Counted from the first letter of the stretch, positions 26,250-35,681 are shown. The stretch is 64,000 nt of DNA from an uncultured Olegusella sp. (GCF_947253395.1 NZ_CAMXYY010000002.1:1-64000); one strand, 5' to 3'. The notes: a model not told the origin generated them from the letters alone. Made by a program: numbers and translations.

Positions 26250-27728
26250 GTGAATACACAAGCGTTTGCAGCGGGCAATGAAGCATACAAACAGGCAAAC
26301 TTCGGTGTTGCAGTAGAGCTGTTTGTTCAGGCAAAAGGCCCTGGTGAGGTGTCTGGTCAGATTGACCACCTTCTTGGTAACTGCTACATGCGCCTTGGCC
26401 GCTATGACGAGGCTGCAGTTTCTTATGCTGATGCTCTTCGTGACTCCACCTATGGTCATGCGGGCGCACTTGCCTGCAATCGCGGCCGCGCCTTGCTTGC
26501 TGCTGGTCGTCCGCAGGAGGCTATTGCCTCTTTGACAATGGCGACTAAAGATGGCAGCTATGCCACTCCTTATAAGGCTTATTTGGCTTTGGGTGACGCC
26601 TATTTACAGGTGGGTGATGCGCGCGATGGTGGTGTTGCTTATCGCAATGCTGCAATTGATGAGTCCAACCCCAAGCCTTCCGTGGCTTTGACCAAGCTAG
26701 GCTCTTGCTTTATGAAGTTAGGTCGTGCAGCAGATGCTATCGAGGCATATCGTACTGCCCTTGATTTTGCGACTGGCGAAGATAATCAAAATAAGATTTA
26801 TGCCTCTATGGGCCTTGCCTATGTAGCGGCAAATCGTATGTCCGAGGCCGCCGATGCCTTTGGCCGTGCTACCACGGATGGTCACTATCAGCTGACACCC
26901 GAGGAGCGCATCTCTGCAGATGCCGCGCAGCGTGCATTACATGCCCAGACAGGTGATGGTCCTTCCGAGACAGATGCGCTTCTAGCCGCTGCGGGATATG
27001 GCTCTCAAAGCGTAAGCGCAGGTGTTGATCCTCTTGATCCATTGGGCAAGTCTGGTGAATTTATTCCTTCGCCTGAGGATACGGGATTCTTTTCTCTTGA
27101 TGAAGAAGAAGTTGTCAAGCAGGATAAGAAGATTCGTCGCAAGCACAAGCATAGTGGCCTTAAAGCCTTTTTTATTTTCTTCTTTATTTTGGTACTTCTT
27201 TTGGGTGCAGCCGCCTTTGCGTATTGGAAAGGCTATGGCTGGCCTATGCAGGCTGATGTCACTACCAGCCTTTTTGAGAAGGCAAATGAAGGTGCTGACT
27301 ACTCAAGTCTTGTGTCTCCCAAGCTGACCGACGATGCTCGCAAACAGCTTGACCAAAATCTTCCTGCGGGGGTGAAGTCGGTTACAGCGGTAACTCAAGA
27401 ACAGTCCATGAGTACTTCTAAAGTGCTTGTTGATGTCAAACTGCAAGATGGTGGTTCACTGGCATATACTGCAACCCTTGTTCGTGAAGGCATTGGTTGG
27501 AAGGTTGCCAAGATAGAGTTGCAATCTCCTTCAACTGGCGGTAGTGATGCCAAACTTGAGACTGAGACTTCACCGTCTGATACGGCGGATAAGACTGATG
27601 CCAATACAGCTCAGCCTGCCGATAATGCTACGACCCAGAGCAATCCTACGGCCGACACTCAAAATACTTCCGAGCAAAACAACGATCAACAAAGTACTGA
27701 TTCAAACACCCAGACGTCCCAGAACTAG
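26250..27728 (+). CDS. TPR repeat protein with membrane anchor
   Basis: 492 aa. Residues ~1-235 form about six tetratricopeptide-type helical repeats (e.g. GNEAYKQANFGVAVELF and LGNCYMRLGRYDEAAVSYADAL), a protein-binding scaffold in the cytosol. A basic stretch (KQDKKIRRKHKHSG) precedes one membrane segment (~305-325). Outside lies a ~100-residue domain that looks like the SnoaL/DUF4878 type seen in lipoproteins, then a long tail rich in Thr, Asp, Asn and Gln. Start GTG 26250 with AGGAG upstream. It ends 19 bp before mreB, so it probably belongs to the elongasome operon and may bring proteins to it. Confidence 0.85.
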   Translation: MNTQAFAAGNEAYKQANFGVAVELFVQAKGPGEVSGQIDHLLGNCYMRLGRYDEAAVSYADALRDSTYGHAGALACNRGRALLAAGRPQEAIASLTMATKDGSYATPYKAYLALGDAYLQVGDARDGGVAYRNAAIDESNPKPSVALTKLGSCFMKLGRAADAIEAYRTALDFATGEDNQNKIYASMGLAYVAANRMSEAADAFGRATTDGHYQLTPEERISADAAQRALHAQTGDGPSETDALLAAAGYGSQSVSAGVDPLDPLGKSGEFIPSPEDTGFFSLDEEEVVKQDKKIRRKHKHSGLKAFFIFFFILVLLLGAAAFAYWKGYGWPMQADVTTSLFEKANEGADYSSLVSPKLTDDARKQLDQNLPAGVKSVTAVTQEQSMSTSKVLVDVKLQDGGSLAYTATLVREGIGWKVAKIELQSPSTGGSDAKLETETSPSDTADKTDANTAQPADNATTQSNPTADTQNTSEQNNDQQSTDSNTQTSQN

Positions 27729-27747
27729 CAGGTAGAAGGCAGGGAAG

Positions 27748-28800
27748 ATGTCGATTCTCGATACACTCTTCGGAGAGTATAGCGGCGATCTTGCAATTGA
27801 CCTTGGAACAGCAAATACTTTGGTTGCTGTTCGCGGTCAAGGTATCGTAATTAATGAGCCCTCCGTTGTCGCTATCGATAAAAGTGAAGATAGAGTACTG
27901 GCCGTCGGTGCCGATGCAAAGCGCATGATTGGCCGTACTCCAGGTTCTATTATTGCTGAGCGCCCACTCAAAGACGGCGTTATTGCTGACTTTGATGTAA
28001 CTGAAGTTATGCTTCGGTATTTCATCGAGAAAGCTCGCGGCTCTCAATCTAGGCAGTACCCTTGGTCACCCCGTCCCCGTGTTGTCGTCTGTGTGCCTTC
28101 TGGTGTCACTTCTGTCGAGAAGCGTGCTGTTTTTGAGGCTACTATCCAGGCTGGTGCTCGCCAGGCCTATTTAATTGAAGAGCCTATGGCTGCAGCAATT
28201 GGTGCTGATTTACCTATTGAAGATCCCACAGGATCCATGGTTGTCGATATTGGTGGCGGCACCACTGAGGTTGCTGTTATTGCTATGGGTGGTATCGTTG
28301 TGTCCCAGTCGATTCGTACTGCTGGTGATGAGTTTGACCAGGTTATTCTTGAGCATGTGCGTGATGCATATAATCTTTCGATTGGTGAGCGCACAGCAGA
28401 AGACATCAAGATTAAGGTTGGCTCTGCTGCACCCTTGGCAGAGGAATTAGATGTTGAGGTCAATGGCCGTGATGTTATGAGCGGTCTTCCAAAGGCTGTG
28501 CGCATCGAAAGCGAGGAAATTCGCCGCGCTCTTGATAAGCCCTTGGATGATGTTACCAAGGCAGTTAAGGATGCCTTGGATATAACTCCGCCTGACCTTG
28601 CAAGCGACCTGATGTATTACGGAATCCTTCTGACTGGTGGCGGTGGTTTGCTGCGCGGTCTTGATCAGCGTCTGCGTGATGAGACCGGTGTGCCTGTCAA
28701 TGTGAGTCCCACTGCACTCGAAAACGTCGTTAACGGCTGTGCCAAGGTCCTTGAGGCCAATGCATTGACGGGTGGCTTCGTACAGAGTGCGGGTCAGTAG
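27748..28800 (+). CDS. mreB: Rod-shape actin homologue MreB
   Basis: Cytoplasmic actin-like ATPase that polymerises under the membrane and guides the elongasome. 350 aa. Nucleotide-site motifs: DLGTANT (~18-24), PSGVTSVEKRA, VVDIGGGTTEVAV and LTGGGGLLRGLD. Start ATG 27748 after AGGGAAG. It is the first of five linked cell-elongation genes, followed by mreC 11 bp later. Confidence 0.97.
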   Translation: MSILDTLFGEYSGDLAIDLGTANTLVAVRGQGIVINEPSVVAIDKSEDRVLAVGADAKRMIGRTPGSIIAERPLKDGVIADFDVTEVMLRYFIEKARGSQSRQYPWSPRPRVVVCVPSGVTSVEKRAVFEATIQAGARQAYLIEEPMAAAIGADLPIEDPTGSMVVDIGGGTTEVAVIAMGGIVVSQSIRTAGDEFDQVILEHVRDAYNLSIGERTAEDIKIKVGSAAPLAEELDVEVNGRDVMSGLPKAVRIESEEIRRALDKPLDDVTKAVKDALDITPPDLASDLMYYGILLTGGGGLLRGLDQRLRDETGVPVNVSPTALENVVNGCAKVLEANALTGGFVQSAGQ

Positions 28801-28811
28801 GAGGCTATAAC

Positions 28812-29828
28812 ATGCCTCGTCATTCACTCGGCGGACTTGGTACGCCTGCTCAGCTGCGTAAGCGCAGTGTTAATAATGGTTTGCGAGTTGCAGTCGTGTG
28901 CGTTGTGCTTTCCGTCGTATTTTTTACTTTGGGGAGCCGCGAAGCAGGAAAAGGTCCTCTCAATAGTATCCGTGGTGGTTTTCAGGTGGTTATGACCCCT
29001 GTAAAGACACTAGGTTCTGCCGTTACAGCACCTTTTCAGGGTTTGGGAAATATCTTTGCCAACCTTACTTCGAGTCAGGAGACGCTCTCTGAGCTTAAGA
29101 CTCGCAACGAAAAGTTGACCGCTCGTAACGCTGAGCTTGAAGAAGCTCAGCAAACGGCAAAGCGTTTGCAGAAGCTTTTGGACTTGCAGGACTCCTACAA
29201 TCTCAAGTCTACGGCAGCGCGCATTATTGCGGGTTCTACTGACTCATGGAGCTCAACGGTTACCATTGATAAGGGTACTCTTGCGGGTCTTGCAGTGGGC
29301 ATGCCTGTTACCGATGCTGCAGGTATTATTGGTCAGACTATTGCCTGCGGTCCTACGTCTTCAACGGTGCGCCTGCTGACGGATGAAGGCTCTAGTGTGG
29401 CCGCAATGCTTCAAGGTACGCGTGTCCAGGGTATGCTTAATGGTTCTGCCGATGGCACACTGCATCTCACTTTGATTGGTACTGACCAAAAAGTTGAAGT
29501 AGGAGATATGGTAGTTACCAGTGGACTGGGTGGTGTTTTTCCCAAGGGGCTACCTCTGGGGCGTGTGTATAACGTCAATCGTACAACAGGAGCGCTCTAT
29601 CTCGATATCCAAGTTTCCACTCTTTCTTCTACGGAGAATTTTGAAGAAGTATTGGTAGTTACCTCGCTTACCGAAGGGCAGGAAGCTACTGAAGAAGAAA
29701 TTGCAGCTGCTGACAAGCAAGACTCAAAGCAAGTAAAGGGTGCTAACAGCAGTGCCAAGAGCGGCAGCTCTGCTTTGGGTAGTAGCAGTTCTGATGGTTC
29801 TGATAACTCATCTTCGGGAGAGGAGTAG
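28812..29828 (+). CDS. mreC: Rod-shape-determining protein MreC
   Basis: 338-aa membrane protein of the elongasome that links MreB to penicillin-binding proteins. One N-terminal membrane segment (~23-40), then a heptad-rich coiled coil (~80-120, ETLSELKTRNEKLTARNAEL), then the beta-barrel MreC domain with GTLAGLAVGMPV and SGLGGVFPKGLPLG. The last ~45 residues are a Ser/Gly/Lys-rich tail, longer than usual. Start ATG 28812 with AGGAGG. It is between mreB and mreD, the standard order. Confidence 0.96.
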   Translation: MPRHSLGGLGTPAQLRKRSVNNGLRVAVVCVVLSVVFFTLGSREAGKGPLNSIRGGFQVVMTPVKTLGSAVTAPFQGLGNIFANLTSSQETLSELKTRNEKLTARNAELEEAQQTAKRLQKLLDLQDSYNLKSTAARIIAGSTDSWSSTVTIDKGTLAGLAVGMPVTDAAGIIGQTIACGPTSSTVRLLTDEGSSVAAMLQGTRVQGMLNGSADGTLHLTLIGTDQKVEVGDMVVTSGLGGVFPKGLPLGRVYNVNRTTGALYLDIQVSTLSSTENFEEVLVVTSLTEGQEATEEEIAAADKQDSKQVKGANSSAKSGSSALGSSSSDGSDNSSSGEE

Positions 29829-29834
29829 GCGGCC

Positions 29835-30410
29835 ATGCAAATACGTGACAAAAATAAAAATCGCCGCTCCTTTGGTGTTTTGGCGCTGATTTGCATTGTA
29901 CTTCAGCTAGCCTTAGCTCCCAATATTGGTATCGGAAATGGACGCGCAAATATCGCTATGGTATTTGCTGGAATTGTCTCTTTGTCTGTTGGTGGCGGAG
30001 CTGGTGTGCTTTCTAGTTTTGCTGCTGGCGTGTTTTATGATCTGTCTACTACAGGACCTTTTGGTTTGATGGCTTTCTTGCTTACCGTGATGAGTTATGT
30101 CTTGGGATCTGAAGAACGCAATAGGCTTTCTGATGAACCTACTGAAAGTATTACTGCTTTTGCAGCCAGTTCGCTGGTAGCTCACTTGGTTTATCACTTA
30201 ACCATGCTCTTTGTGGGTTCATCCAAGTCTTTTGTTGATGCCGTCGTGTTGAGAACGCTACCGACTTTTTTGCTGACGCTGATAGTTTTTGCTCTATTTG
30301 TTCATTTCTTACATTTGGGGTCTGGTAATTCTGCCATGAAGACAGCACGCAAAGCTGGACTGGCAGGTAAGCGCCGTGGCGGTAGTCATTACGATCTAGG
30401 AAAGCTGTAG
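29835..30410 (+). CDS. mreD: Rod-shape-determining protein MreD
   Basis: 191-aa integral membrane protein with about five segments and a basic N-terminus (RDKNKNRRS). MreD proteins diverge strongly; assignment rests on size, topology, the GVFYDLSTTGPFGLMA segment typical of the family, and its place between mreC and mrdA. It acts in the membrane with MreC to activate the PBP2-RodA pair. Start ATG 29835 follows GGAGAGGAGTAGGCGGCC, in the end of mreC. Confidence 0.88.
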   Translation: MQIRDKNKNRRSFGVLALICIVLQLALAPNIGIGNGRANIAMVFAGIVSLSVGGGAGVLSSFAAGVFYDLSTTGPFGLMAFLLTVMSYVLGSEERNRLSDEPTESITAFAASSLVAHLVYHLTMLFVGSSKSFVDAVVLRTLPTFLLTLIVFALFVHFLHLGSGNSAMKTARKAGLAGKRRGGSHYDLGKL

Positions 30411-30418
30411 GCTGAGCT

Positions 30419-32449
30419 ATGAGTATGACCACGGTCATTGTAGTCATCTGTCTACTCATTGCTCTTGCCCTTATTGTCATTTTCTTGATATTTGGGCGAG
30501 GGGAATCACGTTTTACTTTTGATATCGGTGGGGCTGCGCCTCGAGCGACGGGCGGCGCTGGTAACTCATCAGATACAGGTTTTCGCGAGCGTTTGGCTGG
30601 ACTCGGTATTTTTTCAGGTACAGTAATTGCCGTACTTTGGGTCAAACTCTGGTCTATGCAGCTTCTCTCTACCACTACGTATAGTCGGCAGGCTGAATCC
30701 AATCGCACTCGCACTATTTCGACGTTAGCTCCGCGTGGACGTATTTTGGATCGCAACGGCAATGAGTTGGTTACCAATAGATCTTCTTTGACGGTGACTG
30801 CCTCATCGGTGGTTGCCGATGATCAACTGGAGTGTCAGCTTCTGGGCAACCTTATCGGTATGCCTTGGCATGCAGTGCGTCGCAAAATCCAAGATACAAG
30901 CGATGGTGCACAGAGCATGCGTACCGTTGCTTCTGATGTTTCTCGTCATACTGTGGCCTATATTGAGGAACGCCCCTATCTTTTTCACGATGTTACCGTT
31001 GAACAGCGTACGGTGCGTCTTTATCCCCATGGTAGCCTTGCTGCTCATGTTGTGGGCTATACCGGCACCATATCTGCCGAGCAACTCAAGAATGCCAAGG
31101 ATAAAAGAACTGGCGGTAATGCCGACTATCAGTCAGGAGATACGGTAGGTCAGGCTGGCGTTGAGTATCAGTATGAAAATGTTTTGCAGGGTATTCGTGG
31201 CGAAAAGACGGTATATGTTAACGCAGATGGAAAGGTGCTTGATCACGTAAGTACCGTTGAACCTCAGCCTGGCTCTGATGTGATGCTGACGCTGGATATC
31301 GATGTCCAAAAAGCCGCTGAAGAGTCTTTGCAAAAGATTATAAAAAAGCTTTCAAAGCCAAAAAACGAAGATCGTATCGCAGGCTGTGTCGTCTGTATGG
31401 ATGTCACTAACGGTGAAATTATTGCTATGGCAAGTGAACCAACTTTTTCACCCAATATTTTTGTTGGTGGTATCTCTGCTTCCGACTGGGAAGAACTTGG
31501 TAAGGAAGAAAGTGACAATCCTCTACTCAATCGTGCCGTAACTGGTCAGTATCCTTCTGCTTCCACAATTAAACCACTCTCTGCTTTGGCAGCCTTAGAC
31601 AATCAGCTTGCAACTCAAAGTTCTACCTATAATTGCACAGGATATTGGACTGGTTTTGGTAAAGAGTATGGTCAGTACTGCTGGAACCATGAAGGTCATG
31701 GCCTTATGTCTATTGAGACAGGCATAGTCTTTTCCTGTGACGTTGTTTTTTATGAGATTGGTAAGGCAATCTTTTATTCCAAGACTCCCGAAGCTTTGCA
31801 GGATAAATATCGCTCTTGGGGTTTAGGCAAAAAGACAGATATTGACTTGCCCAGCGAATCTGTGGGGCGCGTACCTGATGCAAAATGGAAGTGGAATTAC
31901 TTCAGTTCGGCAGATGATACTGCTCGTAGCTGGCAGGGCGGCGACAATACCAACCTTGCTATAGGCCAAGGTGACTTGTTGGTGACACCGCTGCAGATGA
32001 CTTGCGTTTATGCCGGCCTTGCTAACGGTGGATACTGGTTTACTCCACATGTACTTAAAAGCGTTATGTCTCGTGAGGGCTCTGGATCAGTTATCGATTA
32101 CAAGGCAAAAGATCCTAAAAAGGTCAAAGAAAATGATGCATATATTGATTTGATACATAAGGCGCTTATAGGCGTGGTCTATGATGAATCTGAGGCTCAG
32201 GCATCTCATTTCACCAATATGACCGTGCGTGTTGCTGGCAAAACTGGTACTGCAGAGTCTGGCCATGACCAGCCTCATGGTTGGTTTATTTCCTATGTTC
32301 CTGCAGATAAACCCAAGTATGTTGTTGCATCATGCTTGGAATATGCCGGTTTTGGTAGCGTTTCGGCTCTTCCTGTTGTTCGTGACGTACTTGGTGCTAT
32401 CTATGGTCAACCCGATACATCTGAGCAAGAAGTAGGGGGGGATAGATAA
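30419..32449 (+). CDS. mrdA: Penicillin-binding protein 2 (elongation transpeptidase)
   Basis: 676-aa class B PBP that crosslinks new peptidoglycan along the side wall. N-terminal membrane segment (~5-25) and a second hydrophobic stretch (~58-75), a dimerisation domain with APRGRILDRNGNELV, then the transpeptidase domain: STIK (Ser382 nucleophile, Lys385), SCD as the second motif, and KTG at 608-610. Start ATG 30419 has a weak Shine-Dalgarno (AGGCTGAG). It is translated together with rodA, only one base apart. Confidence 0.95.
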   Translation: MSMTTVIVVICLLIALALIVIFLIFGRGESRFTFDIGGAAPRATGGAGNSSDTGFRERLAGLGIFSGTVIAVLWVKLWSMQLLSTTTYSRQAESNRTRTISTLAPRGRILDRNGNELVTNRSSLTVTASSVVADDQLECQLLGNLIGMPWHAVRRKIQDTSDGAQSMRTVASDVSRHTVAYIEERPYLFHDVTVEQRTVRLYPHGSLAAHVVGYTGTISAEQLKNAKDKRTGGNADYQSGDTVGQAGVEYQYENVLQGIRGEKTVYVNADGKVLDHVSTVEPQPGSDVMLTLDIDVQKAAEESLQKIIKKLSKPKNEDRIAGCVVCMDVTNGEIIAMASEPTFSPNIFVGGISASDWEELGKEESDNPLLNRAVTGQYPSASTIKPLSALAALDNQLATQSSTYNCTGYWTGFGKEYGQYCWNHEGHGLMSIETGIVFSCDVVFYEIGKAIFYSKTPEALQDKYRSWGLGKKTDIDLPSESVGRVPDAKWKWNYFSSADDTARSWQGGDNTNLAIGQGDLLVTPLQMTCVYAGLANGGYWFTPHVLKSVMSREGSGSVIDYKAKDPKKVKENDAYIDLIHKALIGVVYDESEAQASHFTNMTVRVAGKTGTAESGHDQPHGWFISYVPADKPKYVVASCLEYAGFGSVSALPVVRDVLGAIYGQPDTSEQEVGGDR

Positions 32450-32450
32450 C

Positions 32451-33659
32451 ATGGCAGAAACAGCTTCTTTTTTTGAGCATCTTCGCTCGCTTTTTGACAA
32501 ACAGAGCATCGCATCTACAAAAAAAGGCCGCCTTGCAGGACCTTTGAGTAGTTTTTATCTAGGCGGACTTGTACCTGTACTACTGCTCGTATGCTATGGC
32601 ACCGTAATCATTTGGTCTGCTTCACGTACTATCGTTGATGTCTCTTTTCCTCGACATCTGCTCGGTATCATGATGGGTTTTGCTGTAGCGCTTGCCATCT
32701 GGCGCAGTGACTATCGTGTGATGCAATCATCTTCGATTGTACTTTTTGTTATCATCGTTGGTCTGATTGTATTACCCAATGTTCCTGGTTTTGGCATTTC
32801 TGCCAAAGGTATGACGGGCTGGGTCAAAATACCTTTGGTAGGCTTGCGTTTCCAACCTTCGGAAATCGTCAAAATACTTACCATCTTTTTGATGGCAGGT
32901 CTTGGTGCAGAATACAATGGCAAGATTGATACCCTGCGGGACTATGTCAAGATTTGCGGTATCCTTGCTGCTATTTTTGCCATTTTGATTATTCAAGACC
33001 TCGGCACGGGTCTCATTGTTTTTGTTGTAGGTGCCTCCATTATCATCATGTCTGGTGCCAAGAGGAGCTGGGTTCTCATTACTATTGGTTTGGTAGTCGC
33101 TGTTGCTGCTTTGGTTGTTGGTCTCTCATTGGCTGACAATGTTCCGCACGCTCTCAAACTGCTTAAGGATTATCAGCTCAAACGCTTGCTTGTCTTTGTG
33201 GATCCTTCGGTAGATCCTGCTGGCGATGGTTATAACCTGCTACAGGCAAAAATTGCAGTTGGCTCTGGTGGACTATTGGGTAAAGGTATTGGTAATGCGA
33301 GTCAGGCTTGGTCGGGTTTTTTGCCTGAGGCACATACTGACTTTGTTTTTGCTCTTTTGGCTGAAGAGTTTGGTTTTATGGGGGCAACTTTGCTTTTAGC
33401 TCTCTTTGCTTGGGCAATATTTTCTACGATTTGGCTTGCTCGTCGTTTTGAATCGCCGTATGCAAAATTGTTGCTTGCGGGTATTGCAACAATGTGGACG
33501 TTTCAGCTCTTGCAAAATGTGGGTATGTGTATTGGGATTATGCCTATTACTGGCATTCCCTTGCCGTTTATTAGTTTTGGTTCATCTTCGATGGTCGTAC
33601 AACTGTCGGCTGCAGGTATTATTCAATCCATTTGGCACCATCGTCCCAAAGCTGCGTAG
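32451..33659 (+). CDS. rodA: Peptidoglycan glycosyltransferase RodA
   Basis: 402-aa SEDS-family membrane enzyme that polymerises lipid II into glycan strands, partner of the preceding PBP2. About ten membrane segments; conserved stretches WVKIPLVGLRFQPSEIVKI, DLGTGLIVF, PEAHTDFVFALLAEEFGFMG and GIPLPFISFGSSS. The Asp in the PEAHTDF loop region fits the catalytic position of SEDS proteins. Start ATG 32451 follows GTAGGGGGG. FtsW has the same fold; the context of mre genes and PBP2 favours RodA. Confidence 0.95.
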   Translation: MAETASFFEHLRSLFDKQSIASTKKGRLAGPLSSFYLGGLVPVLLLVCYGTVIIWSASRTIVDVSFPRHLLGIMMGFAVALAIWRSDYRVMQSSSIVLFVIIVGLIVLPNVPGFGISAKGMTGWVKIPLVGLRFQPSEIVKILTIFLMAGLGAEYNGKIDTLRDYVKICGILAAIFAILIIQDLGTGLIVFVVGASIIIMSGAKRSWVLITIGLVVAVAALVVGLSLADNVPHALKLLKDYQLKRLLVFVDPSVDPAGDGYNLLQAKIAVGSGGLLGKGIGNASQAWSGFLPEAHTDFVFALLAEEFGFMGATLLLALFAWAIFSTIWLARRFESPYAKLLLAGIATMWTFQLLQNVGMCIGIMPITGIPLPFISFGSSSMVVQLSAAGIIQSIWHHRPKAA

Positions 33660-33748
33660 GCAAATACATAGGATGCATCATTCATTACAATGCCTGTTTT
33701 TCTTGACATTACAATGGAAAAGAAAAACGGTGTAGAGGAGAAACTGGC

Positions 33749-34729
33749 ATGGCAAAGAAAGCTTTTTCGCTATCGAGCGTGTTTGAGCTTTTAAGTGAGA
33801 GCAAAAGTTCTGATGAGCAACGTTGTGCTCCTACACATACTTTGGTAATAATCGATATGTCTGCTGCTCGTGAGTTGATACTTGAACTCAAACGACTGCT
33901 TTGTGCCGAACAGCCAAGTGCTGAGTTAAGTATCAAAGAGCTCGAATATGGTGTGAGCACAACGCTTGTGCCTGACCTTGCTATTTTTGTTGTGGGCAAT
34001 CAGCTTACTCTTGTTGCCAAAGAAGCAAAGCATTTCGCAGAATCTGGAGTTTCTTGTGCCTTGATTGCGGAAAGTAGTCTAGATTTACCTTCTTTTGACA
34101 ATTTGGACGAAAGCTTCAAAGACTTACTGACACCCATTGCCGTTTCTAATACTGCAGAGCTTGCAAAACCGTTAGCTCAGTGGATGGTAGAGGCTAGCGA
34201 TAAAGCAGTGGCCTTTGCTGCGTCTTATAGTTTTTGTAGACAGACACTCATTGATTCGCTGGTGCTGCTGTGTGCTGCTCAAAATGCTGCGGTTGGTGCT
34301 ATTGATATTATCCACGGCTCAGATTTTCCCATCATGACAGTCAACCAACTCAAATTAGCCTTGAGCATTGCTGCTGCATCTGGCCGCTCTTTATCGCCTT
34401 CTTTTTTGATAGATACCGCTTTGGTTTTGGCTTGTGGGCTCAGCTGGCGCCAGTTTGCTCGTATGCTGAGCAATATTTTGCCTATGGGCAATTGGTTGGG
34501 GAGAGGAGCCATGGGATTTGCAGGTACCCTGGCAACAGCTCAGCTTTTGAAAGCTCAAAATGATGGAAGCCTTGTTCGTGATGCAGCTAAGCTTAAAGAC
34601 AGGTTGCTTAGACAATGCGTTGCAGTCAAAGAGGCTCAGCAGAGCCATACTGTTGTCAAGCGTATAGCGCCTGTACTATCCAGCGATGCTGCCGCTGCAC
34701 GTACAACTGGCTATATAAGCTATCGCTAA
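33749..34729 (+). CDS. DUF697-like protein, unknown function
   Basis: 326 aa. Residues ~175-270 (AAVGAIDIIHGSDFPIMT onward) have the hydrophobic pattern of DUF697/YcjF-type domains, which often sit behind GTPase domains. Here the first ~170 residues have no Walker A motif, only a fold with alternating beta strands (HTLVIIDMS, DLAIFVVGN, SCALIAESS), so it may be a nucleotide-free relative. Two to three hydrophobic segments suggest membrane contact. Start ATG 33749 after GAGGAG. It follows rodA by 89 bp and precedes the rplU promoter. Confidence 0.7.
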   Translation: MAKKAFSLSSVFELLSESKSSDEQRCAPTHTLVIIDMSAARELILELKRLLCAEQPSAELSIKELEYGVSTTLVPDLAIFVVGNQLTLVAKEAKHFAESGVSCALIAESSLDLPSFDNLDESFKDLLTPIAVSNTAELAKPLAQWMVEASDKAVAFAASYSFCRQTLIDSLVLLCAAQNAAVGAIDIIHGSDFPIMTVNQLKLALSIAAASGRSLSPSFLIDTALVLACGLSWRQFARMLSNILPMGNWLGRGAMGFAGTLATAQLLKAQNDGSLVRDAAKLKDRLLRQCVAVKEAQQSHTVVKRIAPVLSSDAAAARTTGYISYR

Positions 34730-34804
34730 GTCCGACGTCAAATCGCAGTATCGCGGAGTATATAGTCTATATTTGGTGTTAGTCTTGTGGATGCGATAAA
34801 GAGC

Positions 34805-34833
34805 TTGCTCCAATTGGCTAAGCTGTATATCCT
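34805..34833 (+). promoter_or_regulatory. Promoter of rplU-rpmA
   Basis: TTGCTC (34805-34810), 17-bp spacer, TATCCT (34828-34833). The predicted start near 34840 coincides with the first base of the leader stem described next. Confidence 0.5.
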
Positions 34834-34839
34834 AACTAG

Positions 34840-34940
34840 AGGCGTCCGCTGTGTCTCTGACGGTTTTTCCGTTGACGATGCAGGTCGACGCCTGTATTAT
34901 GGATAGCTGTTGCACTATTCCAGCATCGAAGGGTTCTCAC
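34840..34940 (+). promoter_or_regulatory. Structured leader of rplU (L21 leader candidate)
   Basis: AGGCGTC (34840-34846) pairs with GACGCCT (34887-34893), enclosing a smaller hairpin ACGG-TTTTT-CCGT (about 34860-34872). Such leaders control L21-L27 synthesis by feedback in several bacteria; the autoregulation here is inference. Confidence 0.5.
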
Positions 34941-35249
34941 ATGTACGCAATCGTTACGACTGGTGGCAAGCAGTATAAGGTTGCCGAGGGCGACGTCATT
35001 GACGTTGAAAAGCTCAGCGCGCAGCCTGGCGACAAGGTCAACCTCGACGTCCTGATGCTTGCTGACGACACAAAGACCGTTGTCGCTCCCGCTGAGCTCG
35101 AGGGTAAAAAGGTTGTCGCTGAAGTGGTCGATCAGCACAAGGGCAAGAAGGTTATTGTCTTCAAGCTTCACAAGCGCAAGCGTTATCGCCGCACCAAGGG
35201 TCACAGGCAGCAGCTTACGCGCCTGCAGATTACTTCCATTCCCGCGTAG
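34941..35249 (+). CDS. rplU: 50S ribosomal protein L21
   Basis: 102-aa 23S rRNA-binding protein of the large subunit. Starts MYAIVTTGGKQYKV, the family signature, and ends with a basic tail (KRKRYRRTKGHRQQ). ATG 34941 is the only start consistent with the family; earlier in-frame codons would translate the leader structure. There is no strong Shine-Dalgarno (only GAAGGG about 10 nt upstream). rpmA follows by 45 bp. Confidence 0.98.
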   Translation: MYAIVTTGGKQYKVAEGDVIDVEKLSAQPGDKVNLDVLMLADDTKTVVAPAELEGKKVVAEVVDQHKGKKVIVFKLHKRKRYRRTKGHRQQLTRLQITSIPA

Positions 35250-35294
35250 GCTCGCGCTATTCCCATTAGTTTTTCGAGTAAGGCAGGTAGTACT

Positions 35295-35546
35295 ATGGCA
35301 CATAAAAAGGGCCAAGCATCTTCGCGCAACGGTCGCGATTCCAACGCTCAGCGTCTTGGTACCAAGATTTTTGGTGGTCAGACAATTAAGACCGGTCAGG
35401 TTATTGTTCGTCAGCGTGGCACACACATTACTCCTGGTACAGGTGTTGGTCGTGGCAAGGATGACACGCTTTTTGCACTGCAGGATGGCACCGTGCAGTT
35501 TGTGAGGGGTGCCAAGCACGTCGTTAACGTGGTGCCTGCTGAGTAG
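35295..35546 (+). CDS. rpmA: 50S ribosomal protein L27
   Basis: 83 aa, lies near the peptidyl-transferase centre. Begins directly with [16 protein letters not shown], without the cleaved N-terminal extension typical of Firmicutes, consistent with an actinobacterium. Start ATG 35295 with AAGGCAGG upstream. Ends the rplU operon at a strong terminator. Confidence 0.98.
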   Translation: MAHKKGQASSRNGRDSNAQRLGTKIFGGQTIKTGQVIVRQRGTHITPGTGVGRGKDDTLFALQDGTVQFVRGAKHVVNVVPAE

Positions 35547-35564
35547 AGTGTAGGTTGCATAATC

Positions 35565-35597
35565 AAACCCCATCGCTAGTGCGGTGGGGTTTTGTCT
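35565..35597 (+). terminator. Terminator of rplU-rpmA
   Basis: AAACCCCATCGC (35565-35576), loop TAGT, complement at 35581-35592 with one G-U pair, then T-rich sequence. Confidence 0.92.
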
Positions 35598-35681
35598 TTG
35601 TGTTTGATTGTCTTGCTTGAACACTTTGTTTCAATTCATAAACGTATGTGAAATGAGACTCAATCTAAGCGTGCTCTTTGA

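Noticed and set aside
34851..34940. Longer L21 starting in the leader
   Set aside because: It would translate the structured leader; the family begins at MYAIV (34941).
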